NCBI RefSeq assembly: GCF_000143535.2
Contig: NC_037319.1
Coordinates: 434,001 to 498,000 of the forward strand
Origin: Botrytis cinerea B05.10
Lineage: Eukaryota > Ascomycota > Leotiomycetes > Helotiales > Sclerotiniaceae
Reading direction: 5' to 3'
Length of the DNA: 64,000 nucleotides
Each line of letters starts with the position of its first letter. Position 1 is the first letter of the stretch. Shown piece after piece: positions 34,658 through 47,614 of this stretch. Under the pieces are notes generated by a model. The model was given only the letters and a program-made list of their open reading frames with translations. It ran no database searches and had not been told where the DNA came from. Position numbers and translations under genes: made by a program.

Positions 34658-37600
34658 ATGGGAGTGGAAGCGGTGCCAAATGCAAATATGGACTCGAGAT
34701 TTCATGCTACAGTGATGCGACGGGCGGAAGACGAGCAAGAAGAGGCTGTATCTTCAATAAGGCGCGATGGAATAATGAATGGACCAAGCACGACCAGCGC
34801 CAGCGGCTCAAACACAATTCACGGCGTTGCTTCACCGAGACAACAATCACAGACTGAAATTCGTTCAATCCTTAACCCATCAACCTTTTCACCTGGCGCA
34901 CATCCACAATTCAATCAATATCATCAGCCAACGGCCGCACCTCAACTTGTACAGCCAGCACACACTCCTCTTCAACCAGCTTCAGCTTCAGCCTTGGGTT
35001 CAAGTCCCCCTTTGTATCAAAAGGAAAGAGATTCTACTTATCAACGCGATCAGAAACCACCCAGCAACTACTACGACCCGACTTCCGACTCGAGTGAGAG
35101 ACGACCTACGGTTACGGAATCTCTATGGAGCGATAGGGAAGCTAAGACATCACAAGTAAGATATTTCCCACACACCCACGAAAAGGATAGTCAATCTCCT
35201 AACATCTTACAAAAGAATCGTGAATCGTATCCATACAACCAAAATCAACCACCCGAATCATCCGCGAATGGTTCACTAAATCAATATAACGGCGGCTATA
35301 CATCTCCCGTTAATTCTCATTTTCCACCGCGTTCCCCCATCTCACACGCGCACCCACAAGGTCGCGTACCTCCTCCGGTCACACAATCGCCACGATTGAC
35401 CACGATGGAATCGCCGGTTAGTCGCCATAATGGTGTAGGTGGAGGGCCGGTACAGCATGACAGGCCAGTCATTAAACAAGAACCTGTACCAGCTAGTGTA
35501 AGTCAAAACTATGTTCCCCTTGTACTTGTCATCAACATCATCTAACTTATTGCCTTGCAGACTCCAAGCAGACCAGCAGACCCAATGTCCTTCTCGAGTA
35601 TATTATCTAGCGCTGCTCCTGAACCAACGCCAACGCCAAAACCTCAGCCAACTCCCACCCCCGTCGTATCAATGCCTCGCAAACCTGCCCGACAAGCTAT
35701 GCCTACCTTGAAGCCGGAACCCTCTCCGGCCCCTAGTTCTCGACAGTCTTCCATCGCACCAGCTCCTCCTCCACCAGCTACAACCTCACGAGTACCCGCA
35801 AAGCGCAAGGCAAATGGAGAAGCAAAATCTACACCCAAACCCAAACCATTCACAAAGGATCAAGAAAGGGATATTGTTATTTTGATGTCAAAGCTGGATG
35901 GAGAACCAGGAGATAGCGATATGGAATTTGCAGAAGAAAGGAAACTGTACAAGACACGATCACTGAAACGAAAAATCGAAGTCGAGAATCTTGAAATCGC
36001 CAAAACCAAGAAGCGTCGAACTGATTATTCCAACTTGATGACCAAGAAGATGTCAAAGCATGCTAAAGCGGGCGAGGAGCGCTACCGAGAGGTTGAAGGG
36101 GATGCAGCCATCTCCAAAGTCCAAGCCGATGAGATCCAAACAGAAAAGGAGCGTAAGAAAGATATGCAGAGGAAACGTCGTCGCGAAAAGACTGTTCAGC
36201 ATAACATGGAAGCAAAGGAACTGGCTTTGGCCAAGGCTAAAGAAGCACTGGATGACCAGGATAGAAACAAGTTCCTTCGAGATGCCCAGAGAGCAGAAAA
36301 GAAGGCGCAGCAAACTAAATTGGTACTTGCCAGAGGTGATAGGGGTCCAGAGATTCGAGCAGTTTCGCCCATGGAGCCTAATATGCAGGGTGGCAGTATG
36401 TCGACATTTACAGCTGTGGATCCCGATTCAACCAAGAAACCAAAACGCGGTGGTGCTCGACCTAGAAAGTCCAAGGAGCAGAAGCAAGCAGAAAAGGATT
36501 CGGCAGCAGCAGCTCAAGAGGCAATCGACAAAGGAGAATCACCAGCGCTCATGCCAATTAGGGATGCAACAGAGTTTAAAGATATGAAGCCACTTCCATC
36601 AAAGGAAGGAGGTACAAAGATCAAGCTCAAGTTAAAGGCGCCAGCAGAACCAGTGGAAGTCAAGGAAGAATCTCCCCCTGCCCCTGTTGATCAACACAAT
36701 ACGAAGATGTTCCACGTTGTCTATGATCAAATTTGGAAGGATCTCGCCCGAAAAGAGGTCCCCAAGGTTTTCAAAATGGCTATGGATTCTTACTCCATTC
36801 GAGGATCGAATTTGAAGAAGACTGCAATCCTAGCGTCAAAGGAAGCCAAACGATGGCAATTGCGAACAAACAAGGGCACCAAGGATCTTCAGGCTCGTGC
36901 CAAACGCGTCATGAGAGAGATGATGTCTTTCTGGAAACGTAACGAACGTGAAGAGCGTGATACTCGAAGAGCCGCTGAGAAACAGGAGATTGAAAATGCC
37001 AAGAAAGCCGAGGCCGATCGTGAAGCGAACAGACAAAAGAGGAAGCTCAACTTCCTTATTTCACAGACTGAACTTTACTCCCATTTCATTGGCAAGAAGA
37101 TCAAGACGGACGAAGTCGAGCGATCTACCGATCACCCTGATGTTGCGGCTCCGGCTGAGGCAAATCACTCGACACCAGATCAGATTGATTTACCTGAAGG
37201 TTCTGCTCCTGCAAAAGTTACGAATTTTGAAGATCTTGACTTTGATGCTGAGGATGAATCTGTATTGAAGGCTGCTGCAATGGCAAACGCTCAAAATGCG
37301 ATTCAAGAAGCGCAAAATAAGGCTAGAGCGTTCAATAAACAAGATGATGCACCTGCTATGGATAATGACGGGGAGATGAACTTTCAGAATCCTGCCGGTA
37401 TGGGCGATGTCGATATTGAACAACCCAAGATGCTTCAAGCTCAACTCAAGGAATATCAACTCAAGGGTCTTAATTGGCTTGTCAATCTTTATGAACAAGG
37501 TATCAATGGTATCTTGGCAGATGAGATGGGTCTCGGCAAAACTGTTCAATCTATCTCGGTTATGGCTTATTTGGCGGAGAAACATGGCATCTGGGGTCCA

Positions 37601-40160
37601 TTCTTGGTCGTTGCTCCTGCATCAACACTCCACAATTGGCAACAAGAAATTACCAAATTCGTTCCCAAGCTAAAGGTGCTACCATACTGGGGTACAGCGG
37701 CTGATCGAAAGGTTCTTCGAAAATTCTGGGATCGCAAGCATATCACTTATACCGAGGAAGCTCCTTTCCATGTCCTCATTACATCCTATCAACTCGTCGT
37801 TTCAGATGTCGCTTATTTCCAAAAGATGAAGTGGCAATATATGATTTTGGATGAGGCTCAAGCTATCAAGAGTTCACAAAGTTCTAGATGGAAGAGTCTA
37901 CTTGGTTTCCACTGCAGAAATCGTCTGCTCTTGACCGGTACTCCGATTCAAAATAACATGCAAGAACTTTGGGCTCTATTGCATTTCATCATGCCTAGTT
38001 TGTTCGATTCTCATGACGAATTCAGTGAATGGTTCTCCAAGGATATTGAGAGCCATGCTCAAAGTAACACCAAACTTAATGAGGATCAACTCAAACGTTT
38101 GCACATGATTCTCAAGCCGTTTATGCTTCGTCGTGTTAAGAAGCATGTGCAAAAGGAATTGGGTGATAAGATTGAAGAAGATATTTTCTGTGATCTTACT
38201 TATCGTCAAAGAGCATACTACAGCAACCTTCGAAATCAAATCAGTATCATGGATCTCATCGAGAAAGCGACCATTGGAGATGATAATGATACTGGTACTT
38301 TGATGAATTTGGTAATGCAATTCCGAAAGGTTTGTAATCATCCAGATCTTTTCGAGCGTGCCGAAACTACTTCGCCTTTATCTTTCAGTTACTTTGCCGA
38401 AGCCGGTTCATTCTTGAGAGAAGGTCCTAATGTTACCGTGGCCTACTCGGCACGTAATTTGATCCAGTATTCATTACCTCGACTGATATGGCGTGAAGGT
38501 GGAAGACTTGACTTACCTGGACACGATAATGAAGGTGCCGGTGTCAAGGCCAAATGTTTGGAATCGCTTTTCAATGTTTGGAAGCCTGAAAATATTGTTG
38601 ACAGTTCCGAAGAAGATGGCGCGTTTTCATGGCTTCGTTTTACAAATACCTCGGTTCAAGAGGCATCTGCAGCTTCAAGCAAAGACTTATTTGCTCGTGC
38701 TGTGGACATTGTAAAGAAGCCACAAACCCTTGGTAGGCTCAGCATTGTCTATGATGAAGAGGAAGACAAGAACTATACCCCAGCTCACGCCATGCTTCAA
38801 ATTGTCGATAGAAATGATCGCAAGCCTCTTGCTGAAGTTACAAATGAGGGTTATCTCAACAAACTCTTCAATGTCGCTAAAGATGTTTGGGATGAATCTG
38901 GTATAAGCCGAATGGAGCAATGTGGTCGACCAAGTGCAACCGCTCCTCCTATTGAAGTCGATTGTTCCAGTCGGGGTGCTCTCCTCGAGAGACAAAAGAT
39001 TTTGTTCAATGTTTCCATGAGACGTGCCTTATTTGGTCCTTCACCTGTTGAAGAAAAGGCCTTTATTACCTCCAAGGTTTCACCATCATTCTATCCACCA
39101 ACGCCAATGTTACCAGTACCTACCTCCGAAAAACAACGCTTCACCAACATCAAAGTACCATCAATGCGTCGCTTTGTTACTGATTCCGGTAAACTTGCTA
39201 AGCTTGATGCTTTACTCACCAAGCTCAAGGAAGGTGGTCATCGTGTTCTTTTATACTTCCAAATGACACGTATGATTGATCTCATGGAAGAGTATTTAAC
39301 ATATCGCAATTATAAATACCTTCGTCTTGATGGTTCTACCAAGCTTGAGGATAGAAGAGATACTGTTCATGATTTCCAAACTCGACCAGAAATTTTCATC
39401 TTTTTATTAAGTACAAGAGCTGGTGGTTTGGGTATCAATCTTACAAGTGCTGATACAGTCATCTTTTATGATTCTGATTGGAATCCTACAATTGATAGTC
39501 AAGCTATGGATCGTGCTCATCGTTTAGGTCAAACGAGACAAGTTACCGTTTATCGTATGATTACTCGTGGTACGATTGAAGAACGAATCCGCAAGAGAGC
39601 ACTTCAAAAAGAAGAAGTTCAAAAGGTCGTTATGACTGGTGGTGCAGGTGGTGGTGTTGATTTCAATGCCAGAAGTAAAGAGAATAGAACCAAGGACATT
39701 GCAATGTGGTTGGTGGATGATGAGGAAGCTGCGGAAATTGAGAGAAAGGCAGCTGAACAGGCGAGATACGAAGCTGAGAATCCTAATCTGAGTAAGAAGG
39801 GCAAGGGTAAAGGAAAGAAGGCTAAGGAGGGTGCTGGCAGTTTAGAGGATCTTTATCATGAGGGTGAGTTTTAATTCTATCTTTGGGTTTACATAGCATG
39901 GTTTAGTTTCATTCTTTAAAGGGATGAGATGAGTATCATGAGATGATTATGGACCTTTTTACTAACCATGATAAATAGGCGAAGGACATTTTGATGATGG
40001 ATCTAATAGACCTAGTGGTACTGCAACACCTATTGCAGGTGATTCTGGTACGAAAAAGGGATCAAGTAGTCGAAAGACTGCTAGTGGTGGGAGAAGTAAA
40101 AAGGCCAAAACAGCTAAAGAGAGATTGGCTATGGCAGATGGAGATGTGGATATGGCATAG
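34658..40160 (+). CDS. INO80: INO80 chromatin-remodelling ATPase
   Basis: This is the catalytic Snf2-family subunit of the INO80 complex, which slides nucleosomes and edits H2A.Z in transcription, replication and DNA repair. Exons are 34658-35497, 35561-39863 and 39979-40160, giving 1774 residues; introns have GTAAGT/GCAG and GTGAGT/TAG ends. Residues 1 to about 400 are Pro/Ser/Gln-rich and disordered. A charged coiled-coil-like region follows. The DBINO domain spans about 657-793 (from [19 protein letters not shown] to [15 protein letters not shown]) and is diagnostic for INO80. The ATPase N-lobe has motif [12 protein letters not shown] (about 931) and motif II DEAQ (about 1043). The long insertion typical of INO80 separates it from the C-lobe, with motif [21 protein letters not shown] and motif [14 protein letters not shown] (about 1595). 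The last exon encodes a basic [17 protein letters not shown] tail. The plus-strand leader is very long and repeat-rich. Confidence 0.97.
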
Positions 40161-41362
40161 AAGCATAGGGATACAAGGGGATACGGGTCTCATAAAGGGA
40201 TAATGGGTGGATTGATATGGATTGTACGATTGCTTAATAATATTATGATGGGGATTTGCAAATGGAAAATCATCATTGGAGAATGAATGGGCAATGGGGG
40301 GAAAAGTAAGAGATTTTAAGAAAACTTGAGATTATTAAGAAGTCAATGCAGATTTAAAGGAGAAGCATGGATGGATGGATTGACATGAGCTTGGCTTGCT
40401 TGAGCTGTGGCTGAAATGGAAAATGTCATTTGTATTATACTTGATTATATTATTTGGCTTTATTGATTGATTGATTGATTGACTGATTGACTGACTGACT
40501 GGCTTGATATCTTGTGTTATTAGTGGAGATTTATGATTTATCTATCTATCTATCTGAAATAAAAATTACTTGAGGGTATAGAGGTTTGTTGTGGTGGTGG
40601 TGGTAGTGGTGTGTTAGGGACGAAGAGGAGTAGAGAAGGAGAAGGAATTGGGATTGGGTGGGGAGTTAAGGGGGGGTAACGAGGAGGGAATGGGATTGTA
40701 TGGAAGATTGTATATTCGGCAGTTTGTTGACTGATACTGATATTTTGAAAGAGGATGGATGCGTGGTTCCGTATTTCTATCTCTATTTCTATGTATTTCT
40801 ATATATATACATATAGAGAGATATATATATATATTGTATTTATATCTCTACACCATACCTTACCCTACCACACCACCACAACAATCCAACCCACAATTTC
40901 CTCATCCCACCCCCCTCTTCGAATTCCAAACTGAGCAACCAACCAACCAACCAACCAGCTAGCTAGCTCTCAACCACGAAATTACCCACCTAATCTTCAA
41001 ATGTCCAAATGTGCAAATCTTAAACTCTACATACACACACCCATACCAATACCAGTCAATTTTCTCTGAAATCTTACTTACTTGCTTACACACAATACAG
41101 TATACACTATAAATCCCTAATTCTCATTCCCAGATTAGAAAATCGTTCATCTGACCTAACCTAACCTACAATAACACGGAACCAATCTCATTTAGTCTCT
41201 CCCCTCTCATCTCCTCTCCTCTCCTCTCCTCTCCTCTCCTATCACGTGATAATTCATCTTAGAAACTTTGAAACCGAGCTAGATATTTTTAGTCCGCTAG
41301 TCAGTCCACTAATAATAAGTTCCCCCCTAGAGTTAAACTCGCAGCTCGCTACTATCTCCCCC

Positions 41363-41386
41363 TTTTTTTTTTTTTTTTTTTTTTTT
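41363..41386 (+). repeat. 24-base poly(T) tract
   Basis: An uninterrupted run of 24 T in intergenic DNA following CTCCCC. Its length is probably variable between strains and prone to assembly error. Confidence 0.9.
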
Positions 41387-42570
41387 CAAAAATCTATATT
41401 CTCCACTCCGAACTCCCTAGTTTTAAGCGAGGGATTTGAGTTTAGGGTTGTTTGCGACGGATGGGGGTTTTGGGGTAGGTAGGAGAAAATGGGATTTTGT
41501 TATAATGGACATGGTTACCATTGGACTACCTAGTCATATTCATTAGGGCTCTGGCATCGAGCTGATTACTTGTTATATGCCTATTCAGGTTAGCACCTTC
41601 TTCTGTAGGTCCTGGTAGGGAGAGGACAAGTTGTTGGATTAATTGGGTGATGATGATGATGATGATGACGACGATTGATTGGATTTTTATATTTGGGTAT
41701 TAGTGAAATTGTGAAGTTGAGGAGTTTTGTGAAAGAGGTGAGATGAGACATTGAAATTTTTGCATATTTGCTGCGAGGTTTTATCTATAACTTCTCTTAT
41801 ATCGGGTCAGATTTTATATTATATTATATGATATTATATCATTCGTGATTTCTTGTTATTAATAACTTGTGATGAATTTCCGTACTTGCAATGTCGATTG
41901 AGAATGACACATACAAGTAACAGATCAAGCGACTTCTACCTGGGAAAATCCTCCAGCGTGTTTCGAAACTCACTATATGTAGTTCTTCTCCAGTCTACAG
42001 TTCCTGAGTACTAATACCATCTTTTCCTAATTCCATAGGATTATAAAATCTCGCGGTATATGGTGATTGATAGATATGTGATACTTGAATAAAAATAGAC
42101 GAAGAGGTAAGAAGGAATATATGATCTGCATCACTCATTCGAAGGTGTCGTCATATCTCTGATCAACTTTGATATGTGTTGATGACGAAGTGATCTACTT
42201 GAATAAGAAGTAGCGTGGGACTAGTATGTCTAGTGATATGATATGAAAGCTAGATTTTACACTAGACTTCACAGTCGTTTTCTTTTGCTAGAATAGTCTT
42301 GTCCTGGATTATAAAAGAAGTAAAAAAATGGTCTTTCAATAATTATTCTTCTTTCACATCTTTTCGTGCCTCGATTCTACTTCTATAGTCTATCTTCATA
42401 CAATCTACCTTTGGATATGTTATTCTATCTGCAATAATTATATCTTTGATAATTGATTAATACCTAGCTTTTGATATATCTGAACTATTTAATACATTAG
42501 CGTATCTCTAGAGTTATCAAAACCGTTTACCACATCATATTTCTCTCTCTAAGATCATCAAACACCTTAA

Positions 42571-42636
42571 CATTACACTCTTAATATCGATACATTATAC
42601 TCTTAATATCTATACATTATACTCTTAACATCCTAC
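42571..42636 (+). repeat. Three tandem 22-bp units upstream of the 2EXR gene
   Basis: Three consecutive 22-mers begin CATTA(C/T)ACTCTTAA(T/C)ATC and differ at a few positions. They sit about 210 bp before the 2EXR start codon. Confidence 0.8.
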
Positions 42637-42843
42637 ATCTTGTACCTTCGATCACTATATTTTCACCAACTTACCAGTATCTAATCTCTGATACATATAA
42701 ACCATTTGGCATATCAGAACATCTCCAAGATCATTGACCGTCTTGACATCAACTCTCAACATCCCTACATCTCGTACCAACAAATCAAACAATTACATAT
42801 CCATCAAACCTCAAACCAAAATCTCCTACCACCACAACACAAT

Positions 42844-44622
42844 ATGACCGAGCCCACAAAATCAGCAGTGAACATGACAACCCCTTCCCCTCCCAAACAA
42901 CAAGAAATCAAACCATCCTTCAATCGCTTCCGCGACCTACCACGGGAAATCAGGACTCAAATCTGGGAATCCATCTTACCAAAGCCACGCATCGTACACA
43001 TGTCATCGATGAGAACACGGGCAGAGACACAGCGACTTCTCACGCGCCCCGAAAGCTGGGGGCCGGGAAACAAACTCGAATTCTGTTTCTACGAAAACGG
43101 GAATGATTTATACCGAGGAGACAAGAGCGAGCCCGAGAAATCCCCGCTTCGCTTCGCGTGTCAGGAATCTTGTGCCATCTGGCAGGATCGTTATGGAATA
43201 CCTGAAATTCGATTATCGCACGAGTTGAGAGTCAAGTTGGCTGTGGAGCCGAAGAGGACTGATATCTGCGGAAAGGAAGGTTGTGTAGTGCTTAAGGCTA
43301 GTCGTCCGGCTCCATCCCATATAATACCGCATAGACACATATTTTATAGAAATGCAGAGGGTTGCGAATTCCTCATTAGTGTTCGTGGTTTAATGGACAT
43401 GAAGCGCGATACTTTGATAATGGATCCGGTTGTTTTTTCCTTAGTCAATGGTGATTTGGGATTAGAGCTTGATATCTCAGATTTAAGATCAATCGCATAT
43501 ACATCCAGCATTGAGTATCGACCAGTTTGGAAGCCACCAGGACATGATGGAAGTTATGAGGTGATTGAGGGCATTGAACTCTTTCTGCTTCCTGAAGGTG
43601 ATGGCTATGACTTGAGAGATCCCGATATCAACGAAAACCTGATTATCGAGCAACATGACGATGAAGGGAATCATCTTATCCTTCTTGAGGAAGAGGGTAA
43701 CTTGCCTGCGGAGAGAACAAAGAATGTTGCAAGCAAATATATCTGGAAAAAGATCATTCAGTGCTGCCCCCAGATTTCCAGCATTCAATACATCATTCTT
43801 GGAGAAAGAAACGCGGCAATCTACTCAAAGACTCATAGTGCCTATTGGGAGCATTTAGGTAATCTACCTGGGCCAAAAGCAAGCTGGGAGGTACATGAGC
43901 ATCATCTCCTACCCCTCTGTCCTTCTGTCCGAGAGATCATCATGGACCCAGAAAATAAAGGCACACACGAATTGACACATAGGGCACTTGAATACTACGC
44001 CCTAAGCATGATTGGAGTCTATAAACATTTCAACAGCCGGTTTGAACACGGGGTGCAACTGGAAGAGGAATTTCAACATTACCTAGAGAAGAAAAAGATC
44101 TCTGGCAATCGCAAATTCTGGCGAGAGTTGAAATTTCAAGTATGTGTTTTAGGGGATGCTATAGATTTGTGTTCCACGCAGATTGCCCCAGATCATCGAG
44201 ATGCATCAATGTATGTCAGAAATGGTGGTTTCGGCATAGCACTCGAAGATGAAATACTATTTGAATTTACCAATGGGCAAGCCTCACCATCTTCTTCGTC
44301 TTCGTCTTCGTCTTCCTCTTCATCTTCCTCTTCCTCTTCCTCTTCCTCTTCCTCTTCCTCTTCCGGAAAATCTCCGTCCAAAACCCTCATACCCCAAAAC
44401 ATCAGACAAGAAGTAGAAGTCCTGCTAAAAGAAGACGGAAGATGTTCACTTCACATAGAACATGGCATTTACATCGACTGGGATCCTAGTACGAAAGTAC
44501 CCATTCAAGCGAGTCAAGATATATACAGCGGAGTGAAAAAAATCTTCGGCAGGCCTTGGATGGACTATGTTCAAATGGAAACAATCACTTCTAGCTCGAA
44601 CCAGGCAGGTGATATTTTGTAA
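42844..44622 (+). CDS. 2EXR-domain protein with a long polyserine tract
   Basis: A single-exon gene; from ATG 42844 it encodes 592 residues. The frame is open for another 46 codons upstream, but without an ATG, so this start is preferred. The 2EXR domain starts at FNRFRDLPREIRTQIWESIL (about residues 27-46), a fungal family of unknown function. Further blocks are LRFACQESCAIWQDRYGI and MKRDTLIMDPVVF. Around residues 480-510 is an almost pure run of Ser encoded by mixed TCT, TCC, TCG and TCA codons (44289-44364), so it is not a simple trinucleotide run at DNA level. The protein is much longer than the other 2EXR protein in this window (281 residues). The 3' end converges on the grg-1 homologue, with about 530 bp between stops. 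A cellular role cannot be stated. Confidence 0.87.
   Translation: MTEPTKSAVNMTTPSPPKQQEIKPSFNRFRDLPREIRTQIWESILPKPRIVHMSSMRTRAETQRLLTRPESWGPGNKLEFCFYENGNDLYRGDKSEPEKSPLRFACQESCAIWQDRYGIPEIRLSHELRVKLAVEPKRTDICGKEGCVVLKASRPAPSHIIPHRHIFYRNAEGCEFLISVRGLMDMKRDTLIMDPVVFSLVNGDLGLELDISDLRSIAYTSSIEYRPVWKPPGHDGSYEVIEGIELFLLPEGDGYDLRDPDINENLIIEQHDDEGNHLILLEEEGNLPAERTKNVASKYIWKKIIQCCPQISSIQYIILGERNAAIYSKTHSAYWEHLGNLPGPKASWEVHEHHLLPLCPSVREIIMDPENKGTHELTHRALEYYALSMIGVYKHFNSRFEHGVQLEEEFQHYLEKKKISGNRKFWRELKFQVCVLGDAIDLCSTQIAPDHRDASMYVRNGGFGIALEDEILFEFTNGQASPSSSSSSSSSSSSSSSSSSSSSSSSSGKSPSKTLIPQNIRQEVEVLLKEDGRCSLHIEHGIYIDWDPSTKVPIQASQDIYSGVKKIFGRPWMDYVQMETITSSSNQAGDIL
44289..44364 (+). repeat. Polyserine-encoding trinucleotide tract
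   Basis: About 25 TCN codons (TCT/TCC/TCG/TCA) in a row inside the second 2EXR gene. The purine-free strand makes it a pyrimidine mirror-like tract. Length variation would change the Ser run without shifting frame. Confidence 0.9.
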
Positions 44623-45150
44623 TGATCTGAACAAACTATCGTCAGTATATTGCGTGGGAAGGAAAAGGGATAGAAGGAGGAAGGGGGGGGGAATAAAGAA
44701 GAATAAAACATTCTGTAAAATATCTCTCCTTTAAAAAAAATTTCAATAAAAAAAATCAGTATTAGTTAACTTGTCGAATTCTTCTATCCCCAGCTTTCTT
44801 CAAAACACAATATTAAATTGAATTGACTGGTTGACGGACAAGAGTTGAATCAACAGACAAAAATCAACAGACAAAAACCAACAAACAAAAACCGACAAGC
44901 AATTTGAACAATTTGAAAAGACGCTCGCATCCGCAATCCTCGATTTAAAAATGAAATTCCAATCCCCATGATATCCACTCCAGGTATAGAGCCACAATCC
45001 GCATCGTTCATTCTGACCACCCACCCTCATTCCCTTCTAGCCAGAGACTCAACTCATATCTTCAACTCAACAAAACACTATCTCTCCTATCTACCAACCG
45101 TATCATTCATTGAAGCTTCCCTCAACCCCATAAACTCTCAATCTAAACCA
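44623..45150. other. Convergent 3' flanks of the 2EXR gene and the grg-1 homologue
   Basis: It contains A-rich runs and repeated CAACAGACAAAAA units at about 44850-44895. No gene is supported. Confidence 0.4.
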
Positions 45151-46144
45151 TCAATGCTTAACGACTTCCTTGTGATACGTTGCTTTTGCCTTTAACCCCA
45201 AAAGTTGTTAGCTTATGTACTTCAACACTTCAACACTTCAACACTTTACTCTCGTCATCCCTCTCATCTCTCATCTCTCCTCCTATCCTCCCTTATTTCA
45301 AAGCTCAAGCAAACACCAAAATCCCATCCCCATCCCCATCTCCCACTCCACAAGAAGCACCCAAGAAAGATAAAACGAAAAGGAATTCCTACATCATGAC
45401 CTTGTTTCTCAATCTTATCACCCACCGCCTTCACAGCGGCATGCACCCGAGTACTAATCGGCATATTGCGATCTTTCGCTATACCTAACACACCACGCCA
45501 ACCATTAGCTTTGTACTTCTCCTCCTTCTCCTCCTTCCACTCTTTCCTCTAAGCCCCCAAAACGAAAACATACACGACAGAAGAACACTTTCCCAATAAA
45601 GTAAAAGTCAACGACACGTGAACTAGTGAACACACACAGAGCCACGAAAGCCCAGAGGCCAGAAGAGATAACAACACAAAGAAAACAACTTACTCTTGTT
45701 AATCTCCTTACTGCTCTCTTTCCCCCCAGCCTTGGTCTTTGAGGCGACATAGTTCGAGGCGTTCCTACGTAAAATACTCAAATTAGTATCTTGAATCATT
45801 CCCATCTTTTCCAGCTTTTCATCAAGGTATTGGCAATAACCACAACCACAACAACAACAAAAACAGCAACCACCCAATCCACAAAACCAGAAACTTCAAT
45901 CCAAATTCCAAGCAAAGTCCAAGCACAATGGAGAAGAGTCCTCTTCGCCACCAGCAAAACCCCCCCAAACTCCCTAGTATCCCCCATCCAGAACTAGAAC
46001 CAGAATCTTGAATCTTGGATCTTGAATCTCAAGCCTTAACTCCCCTCCCCCCCCCTCCTCTTTCCCCATTCCCAATCCCACAAATCAAGAAGAAACCCGA
46101 GCCAAAGACAAGACAAGACAAGACACATACCTAATAGAATGCAT
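45151..46144 (-). CDS. Grg-1/Ccg-1-like small glucose-repressible, clock-controlled protein
   Basis: The homologue in Neurospora (grg-1, also called ccg-1) is a small abundant protein induced by glucose depletion, stress and the clock; its biochemical role is unknown. Here 71 residues are spread over four minus-strand exons: 46144-46131 (14 nt), 45764-45694, 45484-45393 and 45189-45151. The introns are 366, 209 and 203 nt, far longer than the exons. All junctions keep frame and have GTATGT/TAG, GTAAGT/TAG and GTAGGA/AAG ends. The spliced protein starts MHSIRNASNYVASKTKAGG, continues SSKEINKSIAKDRNMPIS and TRVHAAVKAVGDKIEKQ, and ends ATYHKEVVKH. This matches the family pattern of N-terminal NYV, KE.NK..AKD.N...TR, AA..A.GDK and a KANVHKE-like tail. 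The long introns resemble genes with regulatory leader introns. The AAG acceptor of the last intron is the weakest point. Confidence 0.82.
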
Positions 46145-47614
46145 ATTTAATTTGCACCTGTATATCTGTATATATATATATATATATATATATCTCAGAC
46201 GTATCCGATCGCGACTCGATCTATGCGATTCCTTCCTGATTTCCTTTTTCTCTTCTTCCCAATCTTATCCTGCGAGTCGAGTCGAGCCGAGTATATAACA
46301 AAACAAACGAATCCAACGTATATATATATATATATATATATTATTCCAATCAATATAAAGAATCCCACAAATTGAAACAGAAATCTCTCAAAAAATTCAA
46401 AAAAAATTCAAAAAAAATTCAAATAAATAAAAAAAATCCCAATCGAGAAAAGAGATATCCGAGTCTTGATATATATACCCATATACCCATATACCCATAA
46501 CCTACCTACCTACCTACGCAGCCCAAGTTCTCTCCCATCCCATCCCACCCTTCTCCAATCCCCAATCCCCAATCCCTTCTTTCCCTCACCTCACCTCGAC
46601 CCTTCATCCCCCAAATCCAGATCCCCCAAATCCAGACAGACCACAAGACCTCCAAACCAAGCCCCAAGACACAAAATGACGTACCCCCCCTGCCCGCCAC
46701 AAAACCACAACACCACAACACCACAACATCATCTCCTATTCAAGATTTCTGAAAGTTAAAACGAAACATTTACCTATCACATCACATCACATCGCATCAT
46801 CACATTGAAATGAAATGAATTGTACGGAATCGCATCATATAATATTCTGCTTCTACAGTATTACTATCCATCCACTCAATACCATCCATCAATCCCCCGC
46901 ATTAGGTCTGGAATCCCACTCTAACCATCGCAATTATCCATTCAGATAAAATCTAAACATCCATTAATTGAACGGCGAGAGAATCTTACACCGCGTATCG
47001 GATCAGTACGTCTTTCATCCAAACACAAATATCCCACTTAATCAATACAATCCACAATGCTAGCGAATCTCGAGGTTAATCACTCAAGAAGCGATTGATT
47101 GATTGATCGATGTAATAGAACTGTGCCTCCACCCATACCCTCATATAAAGTCCATTCCATTCCATCCCATCCATCCAACCAATCATTCCAAATTGCACCC
47201 ACCTTAGCAAAAAAAAAAAAAAAAAAAAAAGAACCTTCCACCAAATTCACGATTCATCCTCACCCAAAGCGCCAAGAAATGCGAATATACAAATACTACG
47301 CCTTTACAGTCCCATCGCCCCCTCGCTTATTGAAAAGAGATCTATGTACCGTTAAGACAACCTCCATGTATTCATTCATTCATTCATTCCGTTCCAAAAA
47401 CCGACTGATATGCGAAAGACGATCCGTAATGGATGGGGTATGTACGTCCATTAATAATTCCTTGCCCACTCCTTAACTCCATTTCCCAATGATTGGATAT
47501 ATCGATGTACGTTCCAGGATCTCTATTTAGAGTGTACCGTATGCCTAATATCCTTAAAGTGATAGCTTATGAAGTGCTATAAGATACTGGGTTACGTGGT
47601 GAATCGAATGCGTA
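46145..47614. other. Promoter of the grg-1 homologue and 3' flank of GRR1
   Basis: Two (TA)n runs at about 46169-46193 and 46319-46341, repeated ATTCAAAAAA units at 46391-46425, TACCCATA units at about 46474-46498 and a 22-base A run at 47209-47230 occur here. No coding frame is supported. The left half must contain the promoter of the minus-strand grg-1 homologue starting at 46144. Confidence 0.45.

Larger units (their letters stand above)
40161..42843. other. Intergenic region between INO80 and the second 2EXR gene
   Basis: No gene is supported in 2.7 kb. It contains TTGA/CTGA repeats at about 40460-40500, a (TA)-rich run at about 40801-40835, (CCAA)n at about 40940-40957, CTCTC units at 41205-41240, a 24-base T run at 41363-41386 and (GAT)n at about 41649-41668. 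The last 400 bp are a degenerate duplicated leader sequence described in the findings. Confidence 0.5.
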
